NCBI GenBank assembly: GCA_024223715.1
Contig: JAAEOA010000070.1
Location: 1 to 38,457, forward strand
Length of the DNA stretch: 38,457 nt
Direction: 5' to 3'
Origin: a bacterium
GTDB lineage: Bacteria; Krumholzibacteriota; Krumholzibacteriia; LZORAL124-64-63
In this document: positions 1 to 6,864 of the stretch, in pieces
Layout of the letters: each line of letters starts with the position of its first letter
Position numbering within the stretch: position 1 is the first letter of the stretch
The notes under the pieces: model-generated
What the model was told of the DNA's origin: nothing
Database searches by the model: none
The model's input: the letters and a program-made list of their open reading frames with translations, nothing else
Program-made: the position numbers and the translations under genes

Positions 1-768
1 ATCTTCTGCACCCCCGAACAGCTGGAAGAGGAAGTCTCCAAGTGCATCGATCTGGTCCAGGAAATCCTCGGGACCTTCGGCTTCCATGACTTCAAGGTCG
101 AACTTTCGGTGCGCGACAGCCAGGATACCAGCAAGTACGCCGGCACCGACGAAGAATGGGAAGCTGCCGAGGCTTCCTTGGTTGCCGCCATCGAAAAACA
201 CGAGCTGGATTACACACGGGAAGAAGGGGAAGCTGTTTTCTACGGCCCCAAAATTGATGTCAAACTCATTGACGCCATTGGTCGTAGCTGGCAGGCCAGC
301 ACCATTCAGTTCGATTTCAACCTTCCGCGTCGGTTTGATGTCAAATACACCGACAACAGCGGTGAAGACAAATACGTATATATGGTTCACCGGGCCATAA
401 TGGGTTCCCTGGAGCGGTTCATAGGTATTTTAACCGAGCACTATGCTGGTGATTTCCCTGTATGGATGGCCCCAGAGCAGGCACGGGTATTGGCGGTGAG
501 TCGTGACCAGTCCGATTATGCCGATGAAGTGACCGATAAATTACGCAAAATGGGCATCAGGGCCGAATGCGACAACCGGAATGAAAAAATCGGTTTCAAA
601 ATTCGTGAAGCTGAAATCATGAAAGTACCGTGGATGCTGGTCGTTGGTGGGCGAGAGGCTGAAAATGGTGAAGTGGCCCCTCGGGTAAGGCACGCCGATA
701 AAAAAGATGCCATGAAAATTGATGAGGTGGCCAAGGAAATTCTTGACCTTATCAACAAAAGAGCCTAG
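1..768 (+). CDS. thrS: Threonyl-tRNA synthetase, C-terminal part (5' truncated by window)
   Basis: Charges tRNA-Thr with threonine in the cytosol. The frame is open from base 1, so the gene starts upstream; 255 codons remain before the TAG. The visible part opens with IFCTPEQLEEEV, the conserved segment in the late catalytic core, and goes through the class II motif 3 area (HRAIMGSLERFIGILTEHYAG). The last ~100 residues form the anticodon-binding domain (PVWMAPEQARVLAVSRDQ, ending EILDLINKRA). A Met in the middle of this frame (base 109) is internal and not a real start. It lies directly upstream of infC-rpmI-rplT-pheST, the common bacterial order. Product certain from motifs; the N-terminal TGS and editing domains are outside the window. 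Confidence 0.95.
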   Translation: MFCTPEQLEEEVSKCIDLVQEILGTFGFHDFKVELSVRDSQDTSKYAGTDEEWEAAEASLVAAIEKHELDYTREEGEAVFYGPKIDVKLIDAIGRSWQASTIQFDFNLPRRFDVKYTDNSGEDKYVYMVHRAIMGSLERFIGILTEHYAGDFPVWMAPEQARVLAVSRDQSDYADEVTDKLRKMGIRAECDNRNEKIGFKIREAEIMKVPWMLVVGGREAENGEVAPRVRHADKKDAMKIDEVAKEILDLINKRA

Positions 769-941
769 ATTGTCTCATCAGTGGAGAAGAACGGCTTGAG
801 TTTCTGCTTAAGTCGTTCATTTTTCCATGGTAAATAGGAAGTTCGAATACGAAGAAGAGGTCCGCCCTCTCACCGTTTTTCTGGCCAATGCCTTATTTAA
901 TATGGTAAATAGGTGGTTCGGAGCGGTTACAGCTTTTTGCG

Positions 942-965
942 GCGGACCATTGTGTCCGCTTTTTT
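942..965 (+). terminator. Terminator-like hairpin (possible attenuator) in the infC leader
   Basis: A perfect 6-bp stem, GCGGAC (942-947) with GTCCGC (954-959), has a 6-nt loop and is followed directly by six T (960-965). This is an intrinsic-terminator shape placed 80 bases before infC. It could simply end thrS transcripts. It could also be an attenuator: infC-rpmI-rplT leaders are controlled by L20-dependent premature termination in Bacillus (established for that group only). The same intergenic stretch (769-1046) holds three TGGTAAAT octamers at 828, 903 and 994, and no convincing gene. Confidence 0.6.
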
Positions 966-1033
966 GCGTTTTAAAGGGTTTGTTCGCGGATCCTGGTAAA
1001 TGATGGTGCAAATGAAGAGGACGGGAAACTAGC

Positions 1034-1039
1034 AGGAGG
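1034..1039 (+). promoter_or_regulatory. Shine-Dalgarno AGGAGG that selects an ATC start for infC
   Basis: A full AGGAGG lies 7 bases before an in-frame ATC at 1047. The nearest conventional start in frame, TTG at 1062, is 22 bases away, far outside normal spacing. The ribosome site therefore points to ATC. Confidence 0.65.
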
Positions 1040-1046
1040 CATTTTT

Positions 1047-1565
1047 ATCAAGAGTAACAAGTTGACCAGGGTCAACCGGATGATCAGGATCCCCAAGGTG
1101 ATGGTCGTCGATGATGATGGAGAACAGTTGGGCGTTTTGGATACTCAGGAAGCTTTACGCATCGCTGAGGATAAGGGCCTTGATTTGGTGGAAGTGGCTC
1201 CCACCGCGCGTCCGCCCGTATGCAAGATTATGGATTACGGGAAGTTCAAGTACGAAGCCAGCAAAAAAGCCCGCAAGGCTCGCCAGGCATCGCACACCCT
1301 GAAAGTCAAGACGATCCAGTTTCGGCCAAAAACCGACGATCACGATTACCAGTTCAAGAAAAAGCACATCATTACTTTTCTTGGGCAGGGTCATAAAGTG
1401 AAAGTGGTTATGCGGTTTAGGGGCAGGGAAATCACCCACATGGACCTGGCTTTGGATTTCTTGAACGACTTGAATGAAGAGCTGAAGGAGTTTGGATCTC
1501 CTGAGTCTCGCCCTCAACGCGAGGGCCGGCAAATCAGCTTCATTGTGGCTCCGAACAAAGCCTGA
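1047..1565 (+). CDS. infC: Translation initiation factor IF-3, probable ATC start
   Basis: Binds the 30S subunit, checks start-codon/initiator-tRNA pairing and prevents premature 50S joining. The 172-residue product shows the IF3 N domain (DDDGEQLGVLDTQEALRIAEDKGLDLVEVAP in two stretches, then PPVCKIMDYGKFKYE), the basic linker and the C domain (IQFRPKTDDHDYQFK, VVMRFRGREITHMDLA, ending FIVAPNKA). The start is set at ATC 1047 because of AGGAGG at 1034-1039; a TTG at 1062 is the conventional alternative and would give 167 residues. Rare AUU/AUC/AUA starts on infC are established in several bacteria as the basis of IF3 self-repression, so this is probably autoregulation. It heads the infC-rpmI-rplT unit behind a terminator-like hairpin. 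Confidence 0.93.
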   Translation: MKSNKLTRVNRMIRIPKVMVVDDDGEQLGVLDTQEALRIAEDKGLDLVEVAPTARPPVCKIMDYGKFKYEASKKARKARQASHTLKVKTIQFRPKTDDHDYQFKKKHIITFLGQGHKVKVVMRFRGREITHMDLALDFLNDLNEELKEFGSPESRPQREGRQISFIVAPNKA

Positions 1566-1568
1566 TAT

Positions 1569-1609
1569 CTCGCTGTTATGCGAGGAGTACAGGAAGGCAT
1601 GCTGTTCAA
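1569..1609 (+). promoter_or_regulatory. Two small hairpins in the infC-rpmI gap
   Basis: CTCGC (1569-1573) pairs with GCGAG (1580-1584). A second 6-bp stem follows, CTGTTC with GGACAG, around 1601-1615. Neither is followed by a T-run. The rpmI-rplT leader is where L20 represses its own operon in Escherichia coli; whether these hairpins play that part is only a guess from position. Confidence 0.25.
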
Positions 1610-1653
1610 TGGACAGTAGCGCTTTCCAACGATAGACAGAGAGGCAGATACCC

Positions 1654-1851
1654 ATGGGTAACAAGATGAAAACCAACAAGGCAGCCGCCAAACGGTTCAA
1701 AGTAACCGGCAGCGGCCGCATTAAGCGCAGCAAGGCTTTTACCGGTCACTTTTTTACCGCTAAAAGTCCCAAGCGACTTCGCAACCTGCGCAAGGGCTCC
1801 ATGGTGGCGTCCTGTGATGAATCCCGTGCCCGCAAGATGCTGGCCAAATAA
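1654..1851 (+). CDS. rpmI: 50S ribosomal protein L35
   Basis: Small basic protein of the large ribosomal subunit. All 65 residues fit the family: it opens MGNKMKTNKAAAKRFKVTG, continues SGRIKRSKAF and ends SRARKMLAK, with the usual run of Lys/Arg and the length expected for L35. The ATG is preceded by AGAGAGG at a spacing of about 9. It sits between infC and rplT as in most bacteria and is presumably co-transcribed with them. Confidence 0.97.
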   Translation: MGNKMKTNKAAAKRFKVTGSGRIKRSKAFTGHFFTAKSPKRLRNLRKGSMVASCDESRARKMLAK

Positions 1852-1872
1852 CTCTTTTAGAGGAGGTTTGCC

Positions 1873-2226
1873 ATGGCAAGGGCAACAAATAATCCTGCTG
1901 CAAAGCAACGTCGGAAAAAGATACTCAAACGGGCTAAAGGCTTCGTTGGTGGTAAGAGTAACCAGTACGTTGCAGCTAAAGAAACCGTCGACCGGGCCTT
2001 AGCTTATCAGTACCGGGATCGTCGCAACAAAAAACGTGAATTCCGTCGCTTGTGGATCACTCGCATCAACGCTGCTGCTCGCCTGAATGGCTTGAGCTAC
2101 AGCCGTATGATGAACGGTCTGAAACTCGCCGAAATTGATGTGGATCGCAAAATGCTGGCTGACTTGGCCGTTGTTGATGCTGCTGCATTCAGCAAATTGG
2201 CTGATGCTGCTAAAGCGGCACTGTAG
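1873..2226 (+). CDS. rplT: 50S ribosomal protein L20
   Basis: Early-assembly 23S rRNA-binding protein of the 50S subunit. The 117-residue product is full length, with the long basic N-terminal extension ([12 protein letters not shown]), the core [20 protein letters not shown] and [25 protein letters not shown] lies 6 bases before the ATG. L20 is the known repressor of its own operon in both E. coli and Bacillus, which makes the structured sequence before infC and before rpmI relevant. No T-rich terminator follows it; instead a 168-base structured leader runs to pheS. Confidence 0.98.
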   Translation: MARATNNPAAKQRRKKILKRAKGFVGGKSNQYVAAKETVDRALAYQYRDRRNKKREFRRLWITRINAAARLNGLSYSRMMNGLKLAEIDVDRKMLADLAVVDAAAFSKLADAAKAAL

Positions 2227-2288
2227 ACTTCAGACTTAATTTTCAGAAATTCAGTTAAGCAATTACCTGAAGAAAATTAGACAAAATC

Positions 2289-2318
2289 GTTCTTCAGTAG
2301 CTTCGGTTGCTGAAGAAC
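2289..2318 (+). promoter_or_regulatory. 13-bp UUCG-capped hairpin between rplT and pheS
   Basis: Positions 2289-2301 pair with 2306-2318 (13 bp, two of them G-U) around a TTCG tetraloop, one of the most stable RNA hairpins possible. It is followed by CCGCTCC and not by a T-run, so it is not a standard intrinsic terminator on this strand. It may protect or process the 3' end of the L20 message, or be part of a pheS leader switch. Confidence 0.6.
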
Positions 2319-2340
2319 CCGCTCCAAAGAACCGCTGCAA

Positions 2341-2392
2341 CCCGGCAGCTTATTAATAAACTGGCCGGGCAGGCCCGGCAGAGGGGATCCTC
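2341..2392 (+). promoter_or_regulatory. Mutually exclusive hairpins and a sequestered RBS before pheS
   Basis: GCCGGG at 2364-2369 can pair with CCCGGC upstream (2341-2346) or with CCCGGC downstream (2374-2379); both stems cannot form at once. Just after this, GAGG (2381-2384, part of the pheS Shine-Dalgarno) can pair with CCTC (2389-2392) around GGAT. This is the layout of a translational switch, though no known riboswitch or T-box signature was recognised. Confidence 0.4.
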
Positions 2393-2394
2393 AA

Positions 2395-3420
2395 ATGAAG
2401 GATACCATCGACCGGCTACGGATCGACGGTGCCGACCGAATTAAGGCGGCTGCTAACGAAGCGGATATAGAATCGTTGCGCACTGCGTTGCTGGGCCGCA
2501 AGGGAGAGGTTACCTCACTCTTGCGTGGACTCAAAGATGTGCCCGATGCGGAACGTCCCAAAATGGGCGCCGAACTCAACCGATTAAAAGGTGAGTTGGG
2601 CGCCCTTCTTGATTCCCGGCTGGAAGATTTGGCTGATAAAGCCGAAACCCAGGGTCCGGAATTGGACCTGACTCTGCCGGGAACTCCTCCCACTGGAGCG
2701 GGGACCAATCATCCGTTGCTGACGGTATTGGAATCAGTTTGCGACATCTTCTACGGCATGGGCTTCAGCCGGGGCATCGGACCTGAAGTTGAGTTGGATC
2801 ATTACAATTTCACGGCCCTGAACTTCCCCGATGACCACCCCGCTCGTGATATTCAGGACACCTTCTATATAGATCCCAAAGTTTGTCTGCGGACCCAAAC
2901 ATCGCCGGTCCAAGTGCGGACCATGGAAGTCACCGAACCACCTTTGGCCATGATTTTTCCAGGTCGGGTATATCGCAACGAAAATGCAGATGCGTCTCAT
3001 TCTTCTGAGTTTTATCAGATTGAAGGCTTGGTTGTTGATGAAGCCATCAGCCTGGCCGACCTAAAAGAGACTATCGATATTTTTGTGCGTAACTTCTTTG
3101 GTGCCCAGGAGCCTACCCGCTTCCGTCCTCACTATTTCCCATTCACCGAACCCTCGGTTGAAGTGGATATGCAGTGTGTTGCCTGCCGCGGCAAAGGATG
3201 TGGCATTTGCGGCCAAACCGGTTGGCTGGAAATTATGGGTGCGGGAATGGTTCATCCGAATGTCTTCAAGGCTGCCGGTTATCCCGAAGATAAATACACA
3301 GGCTTTGCCTTTGGCATGGGCATTGATCGCATTGCCATGCTCAAATACGGCGTGGGCGATATCCGTCTGCTTTATGAAAACGACCTGCGTTTCCTCAACC
3401 AATTCCGAGGTGTGCTTTGA
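2395..3420 (+). CDS. pheS: Phenylalanyl-tRNA synthetase alpha subunit
   Basis: Catalytic subunit of the alpha2-beta2 enzyme that charges tRNA-Phe. The 341 residues are the standard length for the bacterial form. An N-terminal coiled-coil arm (~1-90) is followed by the class II core with motif 2 (RVYRNENADASHSSEFYQIEG), a Cys-rich strand (CVACRGKGCGICGQTGWLEI) and motif 3 (GFAFGMGIDRIAMLKYG), ending in YENDLRFLNQFRGVL. The GAGGGG site 9 bases before ATG could be hidden in a small hairpin. The TGA overlaps the TTG of pheT (TTGA), so the two subunits are translationally coupled. Confidence 0.98.
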   Translation: MKDTIDRLRIDGADRIKAAANEADIESLRTALLGRKGEVTSLLRGLKDVPDAERPKMGAELNRLKGELGALLDSRLEDLADKAETQGPELDLTLPGTPPTGAGTNHPLLTVLESVCDIFYGMGFSRGIGPEVELDHYNFTALNFPDDHPARDIQDTFYIDPKVCLRTQTSPVQVRTMEVTEPPLAMIFPGRVYRNENADASHSSEFYQIEGLVVDEAISLADLKETIDIFVRNFFGAQEPTRFRPHYFPFTEPSVEVDMQCVACRGKGCGICGQTGWLEIMGAGMVHPNVFKAAGYPEDKYTGFAFGMGIDRIAMLKYGVGDIRLLYENDLRFLNQFRGVL

Positions 3421-5870
3421 AAATCAGTCTGGACTGGCTAAAAGATTTGGTCTCCTGGGATGATGAACCCAAAGACCTGGCCGATAAACTGACCGCTGCC
3501 GGTTTGAATGTCGAAGGCATTGAAGAATTTAAAGTCAGCTTTCCCAAGGTGGTCATTGGTGAAGTCGTGAAACGGGAACAACACCCCGATGCGGACCGTC
3601 TGAGTCTTTGTCAGGTTAATGTTGGTGCCGAAGAAACTGTTCAGGTGGTTTGCGGGGCACCCAACGTACGAGAAGGCCTGAAGGTTGTTTTTGCCACTGT
3701 GGGTGCTGTCCTGCCCGGTAATTTTAAAATCAAAAAGAGCAAAATTCGCGGTGTTCCAAGTTTTGGTATGATTTGTTCTGCCACCGAACTTGAATTGGGG
3801 ACCGATGGCGATGGTATCATTGAATTGGACACTGAATTACCCGTTGGCACCTCAGTGGACCAGCTTTACGGCTACAGCGATACCGTTCTGGATATCGAAG
3901 TAACTCCCAACCGTCCTGACTGGCTTAGTCACATTGGTGTTGCCCGTGAAGTGGCAGCCCTTTATGGCACCAAGGTCTCTTTTCCGCGCACCTGGTCCAG
4001 CCAGCAAACAGGTGAAAGCCTGGGTATGAAGGTGCGCATTGTCGACTATAACGATTGTCCCCGGTATTCCGGGTTTGGGGCTCGGGATGTTCAGGTGGGG
4101 CCGTCGCCTCGCTGGATGCAAAATCGCTTGCTGGCCATTGGCAGTCGTCCCATCAATAACGTGGTGGACATTACAAATTACGTAATGTTTGAGACCGGCC
4201 AGCCTATGCACGCTTTTGACCAATCCAAGCTGTCGGGTACCACTATTACCATTAAAAAGTCTGAAAAGGGTGAAAAAGTGGTCACCCTGGATGACCAGGA
4301 ACGTGAACTCCAAGAGGGAACTCTTCTGGTTTGTGATGACAAAGGGCCCGTGGCTCTGGCTGGTGTCATGGGGCTGGCTAACAGCGAAGTGGATACCGGC
4401 ACTAAGAATATCCTACTGGAAAGCGCTTTCTTTGATAGCCTCCTGGTCCGTCATGCCAGTAGAGAGCAGGGACTGATCAGCGAAAGCAGTTACCGATTTG
4501 AACGGGGCGGTGACTGGGAAATGGTTATTAAGGCAGCCCACCGGGCCTTATACTTATTCCAGGAACATGCTTCAGCTCACATTGTTACTGACTGGGCCGA
4601 TCGTTTTGACCCGGACCGAGGCAAAAGTAAAGACATTCCCTTGCGCCTCTGGCAAATAAATCGTGTCCTGGGAACTGACATCAGTACTGACGAAGCTGCC
4701 CAAATGCTGCAAAGCCTTGGCTTGAAGGTACAGCCCATGGGAAATCCTGGTGCCAGCAATCGAAATGCCGTCAATATTATGGTGAAGGTGCCTTCATTTA
4801 GGCGAGATCTTTTCCTGGAAATTGATTTGATCGAAGAAATTGCCCGTCTTTACGGTTTCGACAATATGAAAAATGGAGGCGGTTTTTCTGGCGCTGGGGC
4901 AGGAATTCGCAACGTTTCCGATGTGGCCAATTCAAAAATTCGCTCATGGTTTGCTGCTTGTGGTTACAATGAAATAGTGACTTCCACTTTTCAGGTTGCC
5001 GGTGAATTGGACCGAATGAAAATGCCGCAGGATGATCTGAGGTACCAGAGTATTGCGGTGATGAACTCCCACAGCGGAGGCGATCTTAATCTGCGCACAC
5101 ACCTTTTGCCTTCGGCATTGGATGTTATTTGCCGTAATTTGAATGCCGGTGCTGCTGGACCTCTGCATTTGTTCCAAAACAACCGGGTCTATTGGCCCGC
5201 TGGCAAAAAAGCAGAAAATCCTATTCAGGCTGATGATAAAATGCTGCCTGAAGAACCGGTTTTCCTTCAGTTTGCCATTGCCGGCAATAAAGAAACCGGG
5301 CTCGACAACGTTCCCGCGGATCTTTTACAAATCAAAGGAACGGTTGAGGCTCTCTCAACTTACCTGAGAATTGACCTGGAACTCGAAGTTCAGGATTGCG
5401 AGCCCTGGCTCGTCTCTGGCCAGCAATGGGTTATCAAAAATAATGAAGGTCAGGTTGTAGGCTGCGCCGGTCGTGTTTCGGCCAAAGTATTGAAAGCCAA
5501 TGATATTGAGTTGCCCGTAGCTGTGGCTGAAATTAACCTCGATCTTCTGGATTTGAGCCCTTCGGAAATGAAGTACGAACCTTTCACCCGCTTCCCGGCG
5601 GTCAAAAGAGACTTGTCTCTGCTGGTACCCAAGGGAATTGGTTTTGGTCAAATAAAAGAAGTTGTTGCTGATGCAGGGGGCAAACACCTCGATTCAGTGG
5701 ATCTTTTTGATATTTACCGGGGCAAAGGTGTAACTGAAGACCATGGCGCCTATGGAATTCGCTTGAAGTTCCGGTCGGCGAAGGGTAGTCTTAAAGGTAA
5801 GACGGTCGATTATGCCATCAACCAAATTGTTGAGGCACTGAAAGGCCGGTTGAAGATAGATCATAGGTAG
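3417..5870 (+). CDS. pheT: Phenylalanyl-tRNA synthetase beta subunit
   Basis: Non-catalytic subunit that binds tRNA-Phe and edits mischarged Tyr. The 817-residue product has the EMAP-type tRNA-binding domain (~40-150, with VVCGAPNVREGLKVVFATVGAVLPG split by Cys-118-type segments), then the B3/B4 editing domain with RPINNVVDITNYVMFETGQP and the SSYRFERGGD segment, the B5 domain (VKVPSFRRDLFLEIDLIEEI), and the C-terminal ferredoxin-fold anticodon domain (FTRFPAVKRDLSLLVPKG, ending GRLKIDHR). The start is TTG, overlapping the pheS stop, with GAGGTG upstream. It is full length and shows no anomaly. Confidence 0.97.
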   Translation: MKISLDWLKDLVSWDDEPKDLADKLTAAGLNVEGIEEFKVSFPKVVIGEVVKREQHPDADRLSLCQVNVGAEETVQVVCGAPNVREGLKVVFATVGAVLPGNFKIKKSKIRGVPSFGMICSATELELGTDGDGIIELDTELPVGTSVDQLYGYSDTVLDIEVTPNRPDWLSHIGVAREVAALYGTKVSFPRTWSSQQTGESLGMKVRIVDYNDCPRYSGFGARDVQVGPSPRWMQNRLLAIGSRPINNVVDITNYVMFETGQPMHAFDQSKLSGTTITIKKSEKGEKVVTLDDQERELQEGTLLVCDDKGPVALAGVMGLANSEVDTGTKNILLESAFFDSLLVRHASREQGLISESSYRFERGGDWEMVIKAAHRALYLFQEHASAHIVTDWADRFDPDRGKSKDIPLRLWQINRVLGTDISTDEAAQMLQSLGLKVQPMGNPGASNRNAVNIMVKVPSFRRDLFLEIDLIEEIARLYGFDNMKNGGGFSGAGAGIRNVSDVANSKIRSWFAACGYNEIVTSTFQVAGELDRMKMPQDDLRYQSIAVMNSHSGGDLNLRTHLLPSALDVICRNLNAGAAGPLHLFQNNRVYWPAGKKAENPIQADDKMLPEEPVFLQFAIAGNKETGLDNVPADLLQIKGTVEALSTYLRIDLELEVQDCEPWLVSGQQWVIKNNEGQVVGCAGRVSAKVLKANDIELPVAVAEINLDLLDLSPSEMKYEPFTRFPAVKRDLSLLVPKGIGFGQIKEVVADAGGKHLDSVDLFDIYRGKGVTEDHGAYGIRLKFRSAKGSLKGKTVDYAINQIVEALKGRLKIDHR

Positions 5871-5908
5871 CGTTGGATAACCCGGGATCAAGGAAGAGAG
5901 CGGACCCC

Positions 5909-6178
5909 ATGGAGAGCAACCTGAATATACTGGAGAACAAAGTCCTCGAAGCGATCAAACTGATCAAGGAATTGCGTAGTGAGAATGCTGAACTCAAAAC
6001 TCAGCTTGAGGATCTCGAAATGCGCAACCTGGAATTCGAAGAAACCAACTCCAAACTGAATCACCAACTCGACGAAGTTCGCCAATCGGCAGCTACGGTC
6101 GAGGTTTATGAGGAAAAGAGAAAGGAAATCGAATCCAAAGTTGGCGGTCTTCTGGACCAGCTCGAAGCTTTGGGATAA
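5909..6178 (+). CDS. ZapB-like short coiled-coil protein
   Basis: An 89-residue protein that is nearly all predicted coiled coil: heptad-like runs LNILENKVLEAIKLIKELRS, ENAELKTQLEDLEMRN and SKLNHQLDEVRQ, with no Cys or membrane segment. The start is the ATG at 5909, with AAGGAAGAGAG upstream; a TTG at 5873 in the same frame has no ribosome site. It lies between pheT and zapA. Short coiled-coil proteins of the ZapB type commonly sit next to zapA, and ZapB helps stabilise the FtsZ ring in E. coli. The role is inferred from shape and position; sequence identity to ZapB is too weak to be sure by eye. Confidence 0.75.
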   Translation: MESNLNILENKVLEAIKLIKELRSENAELKTQLEDLEMRNLEFEETNSKLNHQLDEVRQSAATVEVYEEKRKEIESKVGGLLDQLEALG

Positions 6179-6205
6179 TTCGATATTCCAGCAGTGTCAC
6201 CGGGA

Positions 6206-6225
6206 TTCCGGGATTTTATCCGGAA
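6206..6225 (+). promoter_or_regulatory. Hairpin between the ZapB-like gene and zapA
   Basis: TTCCGG plus AT (6206-6214, one bulged G) pairs with ATCCGGAA (6218-6225) around a TTT loop. There is no T-run after it. It ends 17 bases before the zapA ATG and could tune zapA translation or mRNA stability. Confidence 0.35.
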
Positions 6226-6242
6226 CGAATGGGAAAGCGTCC

Positions 6243-6644
6243 ATGCAGGAACCAAAGAGTGTGACAGTGACCATTTACGGCCAGGCCTACACCTTGAAAG
6301 GTGGGGCCGATTCTGAGTATGTGCAGGAGTTGGCTGCATTTGTGGATGAACGGATGCATGAAGTGTCTGAAAATTCACCTGTGGGGTCCACTGCCAAAGT
6401 AGCTATTCTTGCTGCTGTTAACATGGCTGACGAGCTTTTTCGTGAGCAGCAGAAACGTATTGAGACCATGGCCACACTCGAAGATAGATCTGTTCAAATA
6501 GCACGGTTGCTCGGTAGGGAAATGGGCATTAAAGATGCTTCTGCAGAGCTTCTTGAAAAAGAAGAGAACCAGGCCGCAACAGACCAAGATATAAGCAAGG
6601 ACTTTTCCTCTTCGGATAAAAGAGATTCCCTGCCCGGTGCGTGA
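6243..6644 (+). CDS. zapA: Cell division protein ZapA
   Basis: FtsZ-ring-associated protein that bundles FtsZ filaments at midcell. The 133-residue product has the ZapA fold signature: N-terminal strand VTVTIYGQAYTLKGGADSEY, the helix VQELAAFVDERMHEV, and the long dimerising helix KVAILAAVNMADELFREQQK. A hydrophilic tail of ~50 residues follows. The ATG at 6243 is chosen because the fold begins there; the frame extends upstream to 6108 but has no recognisable start or homologous sequence. Its last eight codons and stop lie inside the 5' strand of the 6S RNA candidate, so the two genes overlap. Confidence 0.9.
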   Translation: MQEPKSVTVTIYGQAYTLKGGADSEYVQELAAFVDERMHEVSENSPVGSTAKVAILAAVNMADELFREQQKRIETMATLEDRSVQIARLLGREMGIKDASAELLEKEENQAATDQDISKDFSSSDKRDSLPGA

Positions 6645-6806
6645 TGAGTCGTACAAGTGAGCCAACACTTCTGTATGGGGATTCCGGAGTTCGGCCCTGA
6701 AAGCCATGCCCTTTGGGAAGGCTGGATTTGCTGACAGGAGACCCACTTGAGGCAACACGGTTCAGTTGCTTCACGACACACACGGTCGGGCGGGGTGCAA
6801 AATCTC
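6622..6806 (+). ncRNA. ssrS: 6S RNA candidate
   Basis: A ~185-nt rod-shaped RNA can be drawn. The closing stem pairs GAGATT (6622-6627) with AATCTC (6801-6806), CCCTGCCCG (6628-6636) with CGGGCGGGG (6787-6795), GTGCGTG (6637-6643) with 6777-6783, and GTCGT (6648-6652) with ACGAC (6773-6777). Inside is an open bubble with a hairpin on its 3' side, GAGGCAAC (6749-6756) with GTTGCTTC (6765-6772), and a small one on the 5' side (AAGTG/CACTT, 6655-6670). An interrupted terminal stem follows. Length, long closing stem, bubble with 3'-side hairpin and location just after zapA all match 6S RNA, which binds sigma70 RNA polymerase in stationary phase. A T6 run at ~6827 may mark termination. Identified by folding by hand, not by a covariance search. 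Confidence 0.75.
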
Positions 6807-6864
6807 AACCCAACAGGCTGCTATCCTTTTTTAAAACCGAATAAACCGTATACAAGGAGTGACC

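Noticed and set aside
827-1003. 58-codon open frame in the infC leader as a gene
   Set aside because: No ribosome site, and the terminator hairpin lies within it; kept only as part of the leader finding.
817-1011. Minus-strand 64-residue frame
   Set aside because: Lies antisense to the infC leader with no ribosome site or recognisable protein.
5873-5908. Upstream TTG extension of the ZapB-like protein
   Set aside because: The ribosome site AAGGAAGAGAG lies after this TTG and fits ATG 5909.
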